Assembly: GCF_937770335.1 (NCBI RefSeq) | Contig: NZ_CALJHY010000011.1 | Coordinates: 124,001 to 188,000 of the forward strand | Direction: 5' to 3' | Source of the DNA: an uncultured Glaciecola sp. | GTDB lineage: Bacteria > Pseudomonadota > Gammaproteobacteria > Enterobacterales > Alteromonadaceae | DNA: 64,000 nt | Shown: positions 9,505 through 17,894 of the stretch, piece by piece | Layout: each line of letters starts with the position of its first letter | Position numbering within the stretch: the stretch's first letter is position 1 | Position numbers and translations under genes: made by a program | Notes under the pieces: model-generated | What the model was told of the DNA's origin: nothing | The model's database searches: none | The model's input: the letters and a program-made list of their open reading frames with translations, nothing else

Positions 9505-9530
9505 AAAAAAAGTAGCTTGCGCTACCTTTT
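9505..9530 (-). terminator. Intrinsic terminator after cphB
   Basis: Read on the minus strand, AAAAGGTAGC - GCAA - GCTACTTTTTTT forms a short stem with a tight loop followed by a run of T. It lies 56 bp after the cphB stop and before the cphA leader, so it separates the iadA-cphB transcript from cphA. Confidence 0.75.
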
Positions 9531-9585
9531 GAAGTGTTTTTATTTTGTTCTCATCCATATAAGAATGAGTAAGCTGAGAGTAAGA

Positions 9586-10404
9586 TTAACTTACATACGC
9601 TTTTCGATTTGAAATATCAAAGCGAGCACCGGCGGCTAAAATATGTAATTTAACATTTAGCAACGTTAGAGCGTCTCCGGTGCGGGCCTCCGCCATTGAC
9701 GAATACTCAATATCGCTTGGATCAACAACCGTAATCGCGCCACTTCCTACCACTGTAAAAATATTGTTGTGGTCAATAAACGCAGCCGTGTTTTCGTCTA
9801 GTCCAACTCCAATCAAAAACGGATTGTAGCTAACAGCTGAAAGTAAGCGCGCAAGTCGATTACGTTCGTTGAAATGCTGATCAACAACGATGGTATTAAT
9901 TAATCCCATACCCGGCGCCAAATTAACACCACCTTCAGTAGGCACCGTACCAGTACTGCCACCAGTAATCATATGTTGCGAGACAATAGCAGCACCTGCG
10001 GAAGTGCCCGCATAATTAACACCTTGAGCATTTAGCTGACGAATTGTTTTCGCAATGGGTGTACCACCCAAAATAGTAGATAGCCTAAGTTGATTACCGC
10101 CGGTGATAAATATACCGGTACTTTTTTCCAATGTTTCTACGTATTCAGGATTTTGCGCATCAGAGCGCTCAGTTATTGGCAAAGAATATGTTTTTTTAAC
10201 ACCTATTTCTTCGAAAATTTTCTGATATCGTGAACCTGTATCGTCAAGCTGTGAAGCTGTTGGAATAACAGTAATGACAGCATCTTTACCGCCACTAAGC
10301 TCAACAAACTTTGCCAAAATTTCCGGATTATCTAATTTTTCTTCTGCACCACCAATCGGAATAACATATCCTCTTTGGGTGCCATCTATAGTTGGAGAGG
10401 GCAT
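9586..10404 (-). CDS. cphB: Cyanophycinase
   Basis: The 272-aa protein is a serine exopeptidase of family S51 that cuts cyanophycin into beta-Asp-Arg dipeptides. The nucleophile elbow GTSAGA has Ser at residue 135; the N-terminal IPIGGAEEKLDNP, the FITGGNQLRL loop and the DQHFNERNRLARL region are all typical of CphB. Length fits the family (about 270 aa). No signal peptide is visible, so it is the intracellular type. It follows iadA by 5 bp, so the two degradation enzymes are co-transcribed and probably translationally linked. Confidence 0.95.
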   Translation of the reverse strand: MPSPTIDGTQRGYVIPIGGAEEKLDNPEILAKFVELSGGKDAVITVIPTASQLDDTGSRYQKIFEEIGVKKTYSLPITERSDAQNPEYVETLEKSTGIFITGGNQLRLSTILGGTPIAKTIRQLNAQGVNYAGTSAGAAIVSQHMITGGSTGTVPTEGGVNLAPGMGLINTIVVDQHFNERNRLARLLSAVSYNPFLIGVGLDENTAAFIDHNNIFTVVGSGAITVVDPSDIEYSSMAEARTGDALTLLNVKLHILAAGARFDISNRKAYVS

Positions 10405-10409
10405 AATAT

Positions 10410-11594
10410 TTACTCGAAAGTGCCTTTTTTAATCTGTTGTTTATGTTTAACATGCCAATGACCCATTGCCATAACATGCTCAATCCGATTTTGCTTGTTC
10501 AATATGATGATATCTGCATCAACACCTTTTTGTATGCGCCCTTTATGATGAAAATTCATCAATTGCGCAATATTCTTTGTAAAAAAGGGTAAAAACTTGT
10601 CAACCGCTTGGCCGTCATCAACTAGCTCGTAGAAAATATCCGTCATCGATTGGGACTCAGCGAAGTCCATTTTTTTCAAACTACCATCAACATGGAAATC
10701 GGGTAAACATCCTCCGCCGTCCGAGCTAATGGTCAATTTATCTTGTGGTAAATCTTGTTGCATATAGCGCAGCAATGCTTCACCCGGTTCAAAACCAACA
10801 TCGCCAGTTTCAAACGCAGTAACGTCAACCCAACAGCCTCGTTTCGCAAGTTCGCAGGCTTCCTCGAATAAGAAGCGCTGACGATTAATATGTGTTGGGT
10901 TATAAGTTCTAGGTGGAATTTCAGCTGTCTCTAAAGCCTGCCTGACCAAACTCAAACCTCTTTCACCGTCGCCTAAATGCAGATGTAACATACCGGCTTT
11001 ACCGGTCATCAAACGCGCCACATGAGCTTCCGATGCTACTTTTAATAGCTCATTTAATGTTGGCTGACTTGAACGATGATCGCTAATAGCTAACTCACCT
11101 ACACCAATAATCGGTTCAATGAAGACAATATCCGATTTCACCGACCCCGTTAAGGTTGTAGCGGGTAAATGATAACCACCTGTGTAGCAATAAGCTGAAA
11201 AACCTTCTTCTCTAAGTGCGTAAACTTGGGCTACCAACGATTCAGTACTGCGAGTTAAATCATCGGTGCCAAGCAAACCAACAGCGGTGGTGACGCCCGC
11301 TCGCGTAAATTTGCTTAGTGGCACTGGAGGTACTCTAGTAGAAAAGCCAGCTTCTCCGCCACCACCGGTGATATGGGTATGACCATCAATAAAGCCAGGC
11401 ATCACAATGCAGCCTTCAGCATCAATTACATTATGCTCAAGATTAAGTTCAGGCAGAGTGTCGCCCACATAAATTATTTTATTTTCTGCAATAAGAATAT
11501 GCTGCAAGCCTAAATGTTCGGGTGCATACACGTCAGCATTCTTAATTATTGTGATCAAAACCGAAACGCTCTTTAAATAGGTTGATGAGATCAT
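10410..11594 (-). CDS. iadA: Isoaspartyl dipeptidase
   Basis: The 394-aa protein belongs to the amidohydrolase-type peptidase family M38 and hydrolyses beta-aspartyl dipeptides; here the obvious substrate is beta-Asp-Arg released by CphB. The metal motif GHTHITGGGGEAG (His72 and His74), the GVTTAVGLLGTD stretch, SDHRSSQP, THINR and SSDGGG all match E. coli IadA, and even the C-terminal KGTFE is the same. A start at 11594 gives an N-terminus close to that of E. coli. It is the first gene of the iadA-cphB unit. Confidence 0.95.
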   Translation of the reverse strand: MISSTYLKSVSVLITIIKNADVYAPEHLGLQHILIAENKIIYVGDTLPELNLEHNVIDAEGCIVMPGFIDGHTHITGGGGEAGFSTRVPPVPLSKFTRAGVTTAVGLLGTDDLTRSTESLVAQVYALREEGFSAYCYTGGYHLPATTLTGSVKSDIVFIEPIIGVGELAISDHRSSQPTLNELLKVASEAHVARLMTGKAGMLHLHLGDGERGLSLVRQALETAEIPPRTYNPTHINRQRFLFEEACELAKRGCWVDVTAFETGDVGFEPGEALLRYMQQDLPQDKLTISSDGGGCLPDFHVDGSLKKMDFAESQSMTDIFYELVDDGQAVDKFLPFFTKNIAQLMNFHHKGRIQKGVDADIIILNKQNRIEHVMAMGHWHVKHKQQIKKGTFE

Positions 11595-11936
11595 GTAAGT
11601 CTATAGGTTAGCTGACAAAACACATAACCCTTTTTAGTATAATTCACTTTTAATTGAAGTAAGGGAATATAAGTTTACTGACGAAAGAGTTAAAGAGTAA
11701 ATCTGAGGTCCTTAATATAAGAATCAAACGCACATGAATCGATAATCATTTATATTTAATTATCAAATAAGCAACCGCCCAGCCCTGTTCGATGTGAAAA
11801 AAAAACTACTATTTTTGGCTTTTCTATGTGAGTGCTTTCATGTACTTTAGCTTATGTGAATACGTCAGTGTGCAATGATTGCAATCTTGTATTTGCTAAA
11901 ATCATACAAAATAATCAGCATAAATAGGGATATTAA
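11595..11936. other. Intergenic region between divergent iadA and the DUF898 gene
   Basis: The 342-bp AT-rich gap should hold the promoters of both genes. On the minus strand a TATACT (-10 like, 11636-11641) lies 42 bp before iadA, without a clear -35. At about 11733-11750 CATGAATCGATAATCATT resembles an ARG box (TGAAT-N4-AATCA against TGAAT-N4-ATTCA). TGCAATGATTGCA at 11872-11884 is a small inverted repeat upstream of the DUF898 gene. No ORF of note is seen. Confidence 0.4.
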
Positions 11937-13169
11937 ATGTCAGATACAAATAATCCGTTCGAGGCGGATACTAACCCGGAGTTCGACTACTCAACTTACA
12001 CATTAGATGAGATGCTCGACGCATATGAATCTATCGATAAAACTGTATTTCCAGTTCGTGCAGAAGCACTACGAAAACTGATTCTCTTGCGTCAATCCGC
12101 CATTTCGAGTACTAAATACGACAAAGGCGAAATACTTTCCGTTGCAAAGGTTAAGTTTCATGGTCGCGGAAATGAATACTTTGCAATATGGATAGTTAAC
12201 CTATTGCTTTCTATCGTTACGTTGGGTATTTACTCAGCTTGGGCAACAGTGCGAACTCATCGTTACTTTTATTCTAATACAGAAATTGCGGGCCACCGCT
12301 TGTACTACCTAGCTGAACCAATGCAAATTTTGCGAGGTCGTATTATTGCAGTTCTGCTACTCGCGGGTTATTTAATTATATCCAACTTCAGTCCAGTTGC
12401 AGGTCTCATCGTTATTCTTTTTATCGCCTTATTAACACCATTTGTTATTTGTTTAGGTGTGCGCTTTAGAATGCGCATGATGGCATATAGAAATGTTCGT
12501 TTTAATTTTAAGATGCGGTTTGGAAGGGCATTTTTTATATTTCTATTTTTACCGCTTGTCGCGTTATGTACATTTTATTTAGCAATGCCATGGGTCTTGA
12601 AAAAAATTGATGAGTTTTTATATGAGAACATGGAGTACGGTAACAAAAACTTCATACCTGAATTAGCGGCAAGCGAATATTATGTTGCCGCTATTATCTC
12701 AGGCGTTATTGCTGGTATCGGTATGCTCATTATTGGATTTAGTGTTGCAATAATGATGGGTGTTGGGGAATTTGATCCTGAATCAATGTCGGCTGGATAC
12801 ATGTTCACTATGTTTATTGTTGCGTTCATGTACATTTTGATCATTGTTGCAGCAACCTCATACTACAAAGCGCATATTAGAAACCATGTATATAACAATA
12901 CTAAAATTGAAGGTGTTGCGAGTTTTGAATCGAATGTTGAATTCATTCCTCTGATGGTTTTAAACGCAACCAATTATGGACTGTTGATATTTACACTTGG
13001 TCTCGCAATACCTTGGGTGAAAGTGCGAACCGCGCGGTTTTATGCTGAAGCAACAACTGTAACGGTTTTAGTAGGGATCAATGAGGTGGTAGCCGAGAAT
13101 GAAAACCAAGACAGCGCTGTCGCTGACGAAGTTATTGGAGCCTTTAACATTGATATTTCGATCGGGTAA
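11937..13169 (+). CDS. YjgN family (DUF898) membrane protein
   Basis: The 410-aa protein has an acidic soluble N-terminus of about 60 residues and then at least six hydrophobic segments. The DUF898 hallmark is seen twice: FHGRGNEYFAIWIVNLLLSIVTLGIYSAWATVRTHRYFYSNTEIAGH near residues 73-120, and a degenerate version near the C-terminus (NATNYGLLIFTLGLAIPWVKVRTARFYAE). E. coli YjgN is of similar length and its role is unknown. The M48 protease gene follows after 70 bp, an arrangement known for this family, so the two probably act together at the inner membrane. Confidence 0.85.
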   Translation: MSDTNNPFEADTNPEFDYSTYTLDEMLDAYESIDKTVFPVRAEALRKLILLRQSAISSTKYDKGEILSVAKVKFHGRGNEYFAIWIVNLLLSIVTLGIYSAWATVRTHRYFYSNTEIAGHRLYYLAEPMQILRGRIIAVLLLAGYLIISNFSPVAGLIVILFIALLTPFVICLGVRFRMRMMAYRNVRFNFKMRFGRAFFIFLFLPLVALCTFYLAMPWVLKKIDEFLYENMEYGNKNFIPELAASEYYVAAIISGVIAGIGMLIIGFSVAIMMGVGEFDPESMSAGYMFTMFIVAFMYILIIVAATSYYKAHIRNHVYNNTKIEGVASFESNVEFIPLMVLNATNYGLLIFTLGLAIPWVKVRTARFYAEATTVTVLVGINEVVAENENQDSAVADEVIGAFNIDISIG

Positions 13170-13239
13170 CGGCTGAGGAGTCTAGTGCCTGTATAATAGT
13201 GCACTAGGCTGAATACAAATCACTTAGAGGATTAACGTA

Positions 13240-14373
13240 ATGCTTGTAGTTGAAGGAAAGTTATTCACCTATGGTGCTACTAACTGCCAAATCATTACGG
13301 TTAAGCTATCTGCAAGTGGCACTCTTTGCTACGCTAATAGCGCTGACGAAACAGTCAAATATAAGCATGAAGAACTAACTATTTCGGCTAAGTTAGGCTC
13401 TATTCCTCGCGAAATTATATTACCTAATAAGACGCTCATCGTGATGAATTCAGACCCCTTGTTAGATCAGTGGTTAAGTGCTGGCAAAGAAGACGTGAGC
13501 CATTGGGAAAATTCTCCTAAAGCGGTCATCGTCAGTGTGATTGCGGTTCCGGTTACGCTGTACTTTATTTTTGCTATTTTGATTCCTCAAATGACGGTGG
13601 TATTTGCGCCATATGTTCCTGATGTATTTGTCGAGTTGTCTTCTAGGCACACGATGGCGGCAATGGATGAAACAGTGCTCAACCCAAGTGAGGCAGATTT
13701 AGGAAAAACGGCTGTACTTGAAAAGCAATGGTATTCATTATTAACAAACATGGATCTAGACCACGAAAAATACAATATTCTTTTTAGAGACACCGACATG
13801 ATAGGACCAAATGCTTTTGCACTGCCCAACGGCACCATTGTGTTTACAGATCAGCTTCTTGAGTTAGTTGATTATGATGAGGATATTCTAACCGCTATAT
13901 TTATGCACGAAATTGGACATGTTGAAAATCATCATTCAATGCGACTCATTTCTCAGACCTTAGCAACCTCAATTGCTATAACCTATATATTTGGCGATGT
14001 TAGCGGTTTCTTTGATTTTTTTGCGAGTGTTTCCAATACTATAGCCACCAATCAGTTCACCCAAAAGTTAGAATGGGAAGCAGATGAGTTTGCTCTTCAG
14101 CAACTAAAAATAACAGGCGCTGACCCAGTGTCTTTTGCAAGGGGGATGAAGAAATTTTCTGAATATGCTGAGAGAGGAAATAGCTTATTTACAAAGGATA
14201 TCGAGAAAATAGTAAGTTCGCACCCTTTAACCAATGAGCGTATTTCAAACGCACTTAAATTTGCGGGAGTTTCGGAGTCGGCGTTTGCTGAAATGGAAGC
14301 TGAAATACAACAAAAAAAAGACGCAGTGAAAACTAGTGAGTTAGACAAATCAGGCTCTGAGTTGCCACAGTAA
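13240..14373 (+). CDS. M48 family membrane metallopeptidase
   Basis: The 377-aa protein carries the zinc-protease motif HEIGH at residues 223-227 and the third ligand in EWEADEFAL about 50 residues later. A single transmembrane segment (VIVSVIAVPVTLYFIFAIL) lies near residues 90-110, with a small N-terminal domain before it and the protease domain after it. A second hydrophobic patch follows the HEIGH helix. The layout is that of HtpX/BepA-like M48 proteases encoded next to YjgN-type proteins. The charged C-terminus is low in complexity. The natural substrate cannot be told from the sequence. Confidence 0.87.
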   Translation: MLVVEGKLFTYGATNCQIITVKLSASGTLCYANSADETVKYKHEELTISAKLGSIPREIILPNKTLIVMNSDPLLDQWLSAGKEDVSHWENSPKAVIVSVIAVPVTLYFIFAILIPQMTVVFAPYVPDVFVELSSRHTMAAMDETVLNPSEADLGKTAVLEKQWYSLLTNMDLDHEKYNILFRDTDMIGPNAFALPNGTIVFTDQLLELVDYDEDILTAIFMHEIGHVENHHSMRLISQTLATSIAITYIFGDVSGFFDFFASVSNTIATNQFTQKLEWEADEFALQQLKITGADPVSFARGMKKFSEYAERGNSLFTKDIEKIVSSHPLTNERISNALKFAGVSESAFAEMEAEIQQKKDAVKTSELDKSGSELPQ

Positions 14374-14422
14374 AGCCGTTCCGCACACTCTTCTTGGTGG
14401 CTGTATGAGGTTTTGATTAAGC

Positions 14423-14456
14423 AAAAAAAAGGCGCTCAATGAGCGCCTTTCTTATT
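14423..14456. terminator. Bidirectional terminator between the M48 gene and tufB
   Basis: AGGCGCTCA (14430-14438) and TGAGCGCCT (14440-14448) form a perfect 9-bp stem. It is flanked by an A-run on the left and TTTCTTATTAATTT on the right, so it can stop transcription from both sides. Confidence 0.85.
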
Positions 14457-14470
14457 AATTTACTGCGTTA

Positions 14471-15655
14471 CTATGCAATAACCTTCGATACTACACCAGC
14501 ACCTACTGTACGGCCACCTTCACGGATTGCAAAGCGTAAACCTTCGTCCATCGCGATTGGAGCAATCAGTTCAACAACAAATTTCAAGTTGTCGCCGGGC
14601 ATAACCATCTCTACGCCTTCAGGAAGCTCTACAGCACCTGTTACGTCAGTTGTACGGAAGTAAAACTGTGGACGATAGCCTTTGAAGAATGGAGTATGAC
14701 GTCCGCCTTCATCTTTGCTTAGGATGTATACTTCAGCTTCGAACTTAGTATGTGGGTTGATTGAACCAGGCTTCGCTAATACTTGACCACGTTCAACGTC
14801 TTCACGCTTAGTACCACGTAATAGAACACCCACGTTCTCGCCAGCACGACCTTCGTCAAGCAATTTACGGAACATTTCTACGCCCGTACATGTTGTCTTA
14901 ACTGTGTCTTTTATACCAACGATTTCTACTTCTTCGCCGACTTTAACAATACCTTGCTCAACACGACCCGTTACTACTGTACCACGGCCTGAAATTGAGA
15001 ATACATCTTCGATTGGAAGAATGAATGGCTTGTCTACATCACGCTTTGGCTCTGGAATATAGCTATCCAATGCTTCTGCTAGCTCAAGAATTTTCGCTTC
15101 CCATACTGGGTCGCCTTCAAGTGCTTTAAGTGCTGAACCTTGAATTACTGGCAAATCATCACCTGGGAATTCGTATTCTGTGAGAAGTTCACGAACTTCC
15201 ATTTCTACCAGTTCTAGTAACTCTTCATCGTCAACCATGTCACATTTGTTCATGAAAACGATCATGTAAGGAATACCAACCTGGCGACCTAACAAGATGT
15301 GCTCACGTGTTTGTGGCATAGGACCGTCAGTTGCCGCAACAACTAAGATACCGCCATCCATTTGGGCAGCACCAGTGATCATGTTTTTAATATAATCGGC
15401 GTGACCAGGGCAATCTACGTGTGCATAGTGACGTGCTGGCGTATCGTATTCTACGTGTGACGTAGAGATAGTGATACCGCGCTCACGCTCTTCTGGAGCA
15501 TTGTCGATTTGATCAAATGCTTGAGCGCTACCGCCGTAAGTCTTTGCTAGTACCGACGTGATTGCCGCTGTAAGAGTTGTTTTACCGTGGTCAACGTGGC
15601 CGATAGTACCGACGTTTACGTGTGGTTTATTGCGTTCAAACTTTTGCTTTGCCAT
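14471..15655 (-). CDS. tufB: Translation elongation factor EF-Tu
   Basis: The 394-aa GTPase that brings aminoacyl-tRNA to the ribosome starts at [20 protein letters not shown] (15655); the open frame extends six codons further up, but homologues begin here. G1 GHVDHGKT, G3 DCPGH, G4 NKCD and the C-terminal [15 protein letters not shown] are all present. It is the last gene of the tRNA-Thr-Tyr-Gly-Thr-tufB unit known from E. coli (thrU-tyrU-glyT-thrT-tufB), so tufB is the correct copy name by position. A second tuf is expected elsewhere. Confidence 0.98.
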   Translation of the reverse strand: MAKQKFERNKPHVNVGTIGHVDHGKTTLTAAITSVLAKTYGGSAQAFDQIDNAPEERERGITISTSHVEYDTPARHYAHVDCPGHADYIKNMITGAAQMDGGILVVAATDGPMPQTREHILLGRQVGIPYMIVFMNKCDMVDDEELLELVEMEVRELLTEYEFPGDDLPVIQGSALKALEGDPVWEAKILELAEALDSYIPEPKRDVDKPFILPIEDVFSISGRGTVVTGRVEQGIVKVGEEVEIVGIKDTVKTTCTGVEMFRKLLDEGRAGENVGVLLRGTKREDVERGQVLAKPGSINPHTKFEAEVYILSKDEGGRHTPFFKGYRPQFYFRTTDVTGAVELPEGVEMVMPGDNLKFVVELIAPIAMDEGLRFAIREGGRTVGAGVVSKVIA

Positions 15656-15722
15656 TTTAGATATTCCCAGCAACGTATTAAAAATTAAATTTTCGATGAA
15701 GTAAGGGAAGAATAGTAGGAAG

Positions 15723-15798
15723 TGGTGCTGATAGGCAGATTCGAACTGCCGACCTCACCCTTACCAAGGGTGCGCTCTACCAACTGAGCCATATCAGC
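15723..15798 (-). tRNA. thrT: tRNA-Thr (anticodon GGT)
   Basis: The minus strand begins GCTGATATGGCTCAG and ends with an encoded CCA. The anticodon loop CTTGGTAA gives GGT, reading ACC/ACT. The T arm has GTTCGAATC. It is the last tRNA before tufB, 67 bp upstream of its start. Confidence 0.97.
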
Positions 15799-15806
15799 AA
15801 CGTTAA

Positions 15807-15881
<75 letters not shown>

Positions 15882-15915
15882 ATTCCTAATTCTCGTTCCC
15901 CACTTCATGAGAAAG

Positions 15916-16000
15916 TGGTGGAGGGGGCAGGATTCGAACCTGCGAAGGCTGAGCCGGCAGATTTACAGTCTGCTCCCGTTGACCGCTTGGGTACCCCTCC
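15916..16000 (-). tRNA. tyrU: tRNA-Tyr (anticodon GTA)
   Basis: This class II tRNA of 85 nt has a long variable arm. The minus strand begins GGAGGGGTACCCAAG; the anticodon loop ACTGTAAA gives GTA. CCA is encoded. It is the second tRNA of the tufB operon. Confidence 0.97.
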
Positions 16001-16008
16001 GAGATTGA

Positions 16009-16084
<76 letters not shown>

Positions 16085-16103
16085 ACTGCATCAAGTGGTG
16101 CGC

Positions 16104-16132
16104 ATAGTAAAGAAATGATCGGCATGTGGCAA
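16104..16132 (-). promoter_or_regulatory. Promoter of the tRNA-tufB operon
   Basis: On the minus strand TTGCCA (16127-16132) and TACTAT (16104-16109) are 17 bp apart, followed by a GC-rich discriminator GCGCACC. This is the form of a stringently controlled stable-RNA promoter. It lies just upstream of the first tRNA. Confidence 0.8.
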
Positions 16133-16143
16133 TAGCTAATTGT

Positions 16144-16188
16144 AAAAAAGACACGTTTTTTTGCACTTTTCTTTAATCTGTCTTTTTT
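16144..16188 (-). terminator. Probable terminator after coaX
   Basis: AAAAAAGACA (16144-16153) pairs with TGTCTTTTTT (16179-16188) around an AT-rich loop of 25 bases; on the minus strand the stem ends in TTTTTT. It lies 23 bp after the coaX stop and just before the tRNA promoter. The stem has only two GC pairs (AAAAAAGACA), so strength is uncertain. Confidence 0.5.
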
Positions 16189-16210
16189 TACTGCACTTTA
16201 CTGATGTTTT

Positions 16211-16936
16211 TTAATCAACAAGCAAGGTTAGTCCTTCTAAAACTAAATTTTCACGCACAATAATATTTTCAATATCGAGATTTAAAAAAATACTTTTATC
16301 ACCGCCAGTTAAAAATACTTCATATTTATCGACATTTTTTTTAATTTCTCGCTCGGCCATTAATAATGTGCCTAAAATTTGAGCTGCACAACCATTATCA
16401 ACGCAACGTGGTGTATCGTTGCCAAAGCTTGTTAAACTCGACTTTTCTTGATCTGTAAACACACGGGCTGTGTGTTTACATAAACTTTGCTTAAGTAATG
16501 TAATGCCTGGGACTATCCATCCCCCTAGATGATTCCCATTTTTAACAGCGTCAATTGTCATCGCGGTGCCAATATCGACTACTAAGAAAGTCTTGTTGGA
16601 GCTGATTTTCATGCATGCCAGCATAGCCAGCCAACGATCAACCCCCATGTTTGATGGTGTTAAATAGGCGTTTGTAAGACCGAATTGGCTTTGTTGTGTT
16701 TTGGCAATGATAAGTGACGAGTTATTGCTATTACAAATATTCCGAATATGTTCGGTTATGTCTTCTTTACCTACATTCGAAAGATAGACATGGCTAACAC
16801 CGTTAATAAGTGTGTTGAGTTCATTGATATCGCTATGACGCGATATTAAGCCTATAGAGTCATCCGAAGAGTCATATAGTGCTGATTTAATACTAGTATT
16901 CCCAACATCAATAAATAACTTACGCTCTTCTAACAC
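16211..16936 (-). CDS. coaX: Type III pantothenate kinase
   Basis: The protein phosphorylates pantothenate in the first step of CoA synthesis. It has the ASKHA-type motifs of CoaX: FIDVGNTSIK at the N-terminus, GVDRWLAMLA with the catalytic Asp, and VVDIGTAMTID. A GTG start at 16936 is chosen because GGAG lies 6 nt upstream; ATG at 16951 would give five more residues (246 aa) but has no visible ribosome binding site. It overlaps the end of birA. In E. coli the unrelated type I kinase coaA follows birA at this place; here coaX replaces it. Confidence 0.92.
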   Translation of the reverse strand: MLEERKLFIDVGNTSIKSALYDSSDDSIGLISRHSDINELNTLINGVSHVYLSNVGKEDITEHIRNICNSNNSSLIIAKTQQSQFGLTNAYLTPSNMGVDRWLAMLACMKISSNKTFLVVDIGTAMTIDAVKNGNHLGGWIVPGITLLKQSLCKHTARVFTDQEKSSLTSFGNDTPRCVDNGCAAQILGTLLMAEREIKKNVDKYEVFLTGGDKSIFLNLDIENIIVRENLVLEGLTLLVD

Positions 16937-17894
16937 TGATTTCTCCACCATGATGTGGTGTTACTTTACCTGCGTTTTCTAAAAGTAGCGCTCCACCTTC
17001 ATTAATTCCTTTGCTTAAGCCATGAATACGGTTACTTCCAGATTCAAGATAAACGTACTCATTATAAAAAAGATCTGCATCTTTCCACTCAGATAAAAAT
17101 GGTGTTAAGCCCTCTACTTCGAACTGAATAAGCATGTTGGTTAACGTTGCTATGATTAGTGCGGCTAATTCATTTCTATCAACTGGTTTTTGAATAATGC
17201 TAACTAGGTCTATAAAAGGTTGGTCAATTCCAGTTACGGAACTTGGCAGGTCGATATTGATACCTATACCTATAACCGCACTTGCATCGGAGCCAACCTG
17301 CCCTTCAACTTCTACCAATATTCCCGCTAGCTTTTTAAGATTGTAGTAAACATCGTTGGGCCATTTTAATTTACAATCCGTTACCCCAATTGTTTTTAAT
17401 GAGCGATTGATTGCAATACCTACTAACAGAGACAAGCCAGCCATTGACTGATAACCGCCTGTAAATGTCCATGCCATTGACATGTAGATACTAGAACCGT
17501 AAGGAGATACCCACGTTTTTCCCCGTCTCCCACGACCATGCGTTTGTGCTTCAGCTAGACAAACAAATCCCTGAGGTAATTCATGTAGGCGCTCTTTAAC
17601 ATATGCATTGGTGGAGTCAATTACGCTCATTACTTCGACCCTGTTTTTTTGTTCTTGACCCAGGCGCTGTACAATCCTATTTTGGTCCAATAGAAGCAGC
17701 GGCGCTGCTAGCTTATAGCCTCGGCCTTTCACGCTGAATACGTCTAAACCTATATCCATGAGATACTTGATATGATTTGCGACTGCGCTACGGCTAACGC
17801 CCACTATTTCACCGAGAAGTTCTCCAGAGTTGAACTCGCCGTTAGCGAGTTGCTTTATCAGTAGCGAACGAGTTTGTGCAGCCTTTCTCCTCAT
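16920..17894 (-). CDS. birA: Biotin-protein ligase / biotin operon repressor BirA
   Basis: The 324-aa protein activates biotin and attaches it to the carboxylase carrier protein; the bifunctional type also represses biotin genes. An N-terminal winged helix-turn-helix (residues 10-65, GEFNSGELLGEIVGVSRSAVANHIKYL) is present, followed by the catalytic core with GRGRRGKTWVSPYGSSIYMS (biotinyl-AMP loop) and KWPNDVYY. It starts inside the last codons of murB (4-bp overlap) and overlaps coaX, so the three genes form one operon. Confidence 0.96.
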   Translation of the reverse strand: MRRKAAQTRSLLIKQLANGEFNSGELLGEIVGVSRSAVANHIKYLMDIGLDVFSVKGRGYKLAAPLLLLDQNRIVQRLGQEQKNRVEVMSVIDSTNAYVKERLHELPQGFVCLAEAQTHGRGRRGKTWVSPYGSSIYMSMAWTFTGGYQSMAGLSLLVGIAINRSLKTIGVTDCKLKWPNDVYYNLKKLAGILVEVEGQVGSDASAVIGIGINIDLPSSVTGIDQPFIDLVSIIQKPVDRNELAALIIATLTNMLIQFEVEGLTPFLSEWKDADLFYNEYVYLESGSNRIHGLSKGINEGGALLLENAGKVTPHHGGEISVRRA

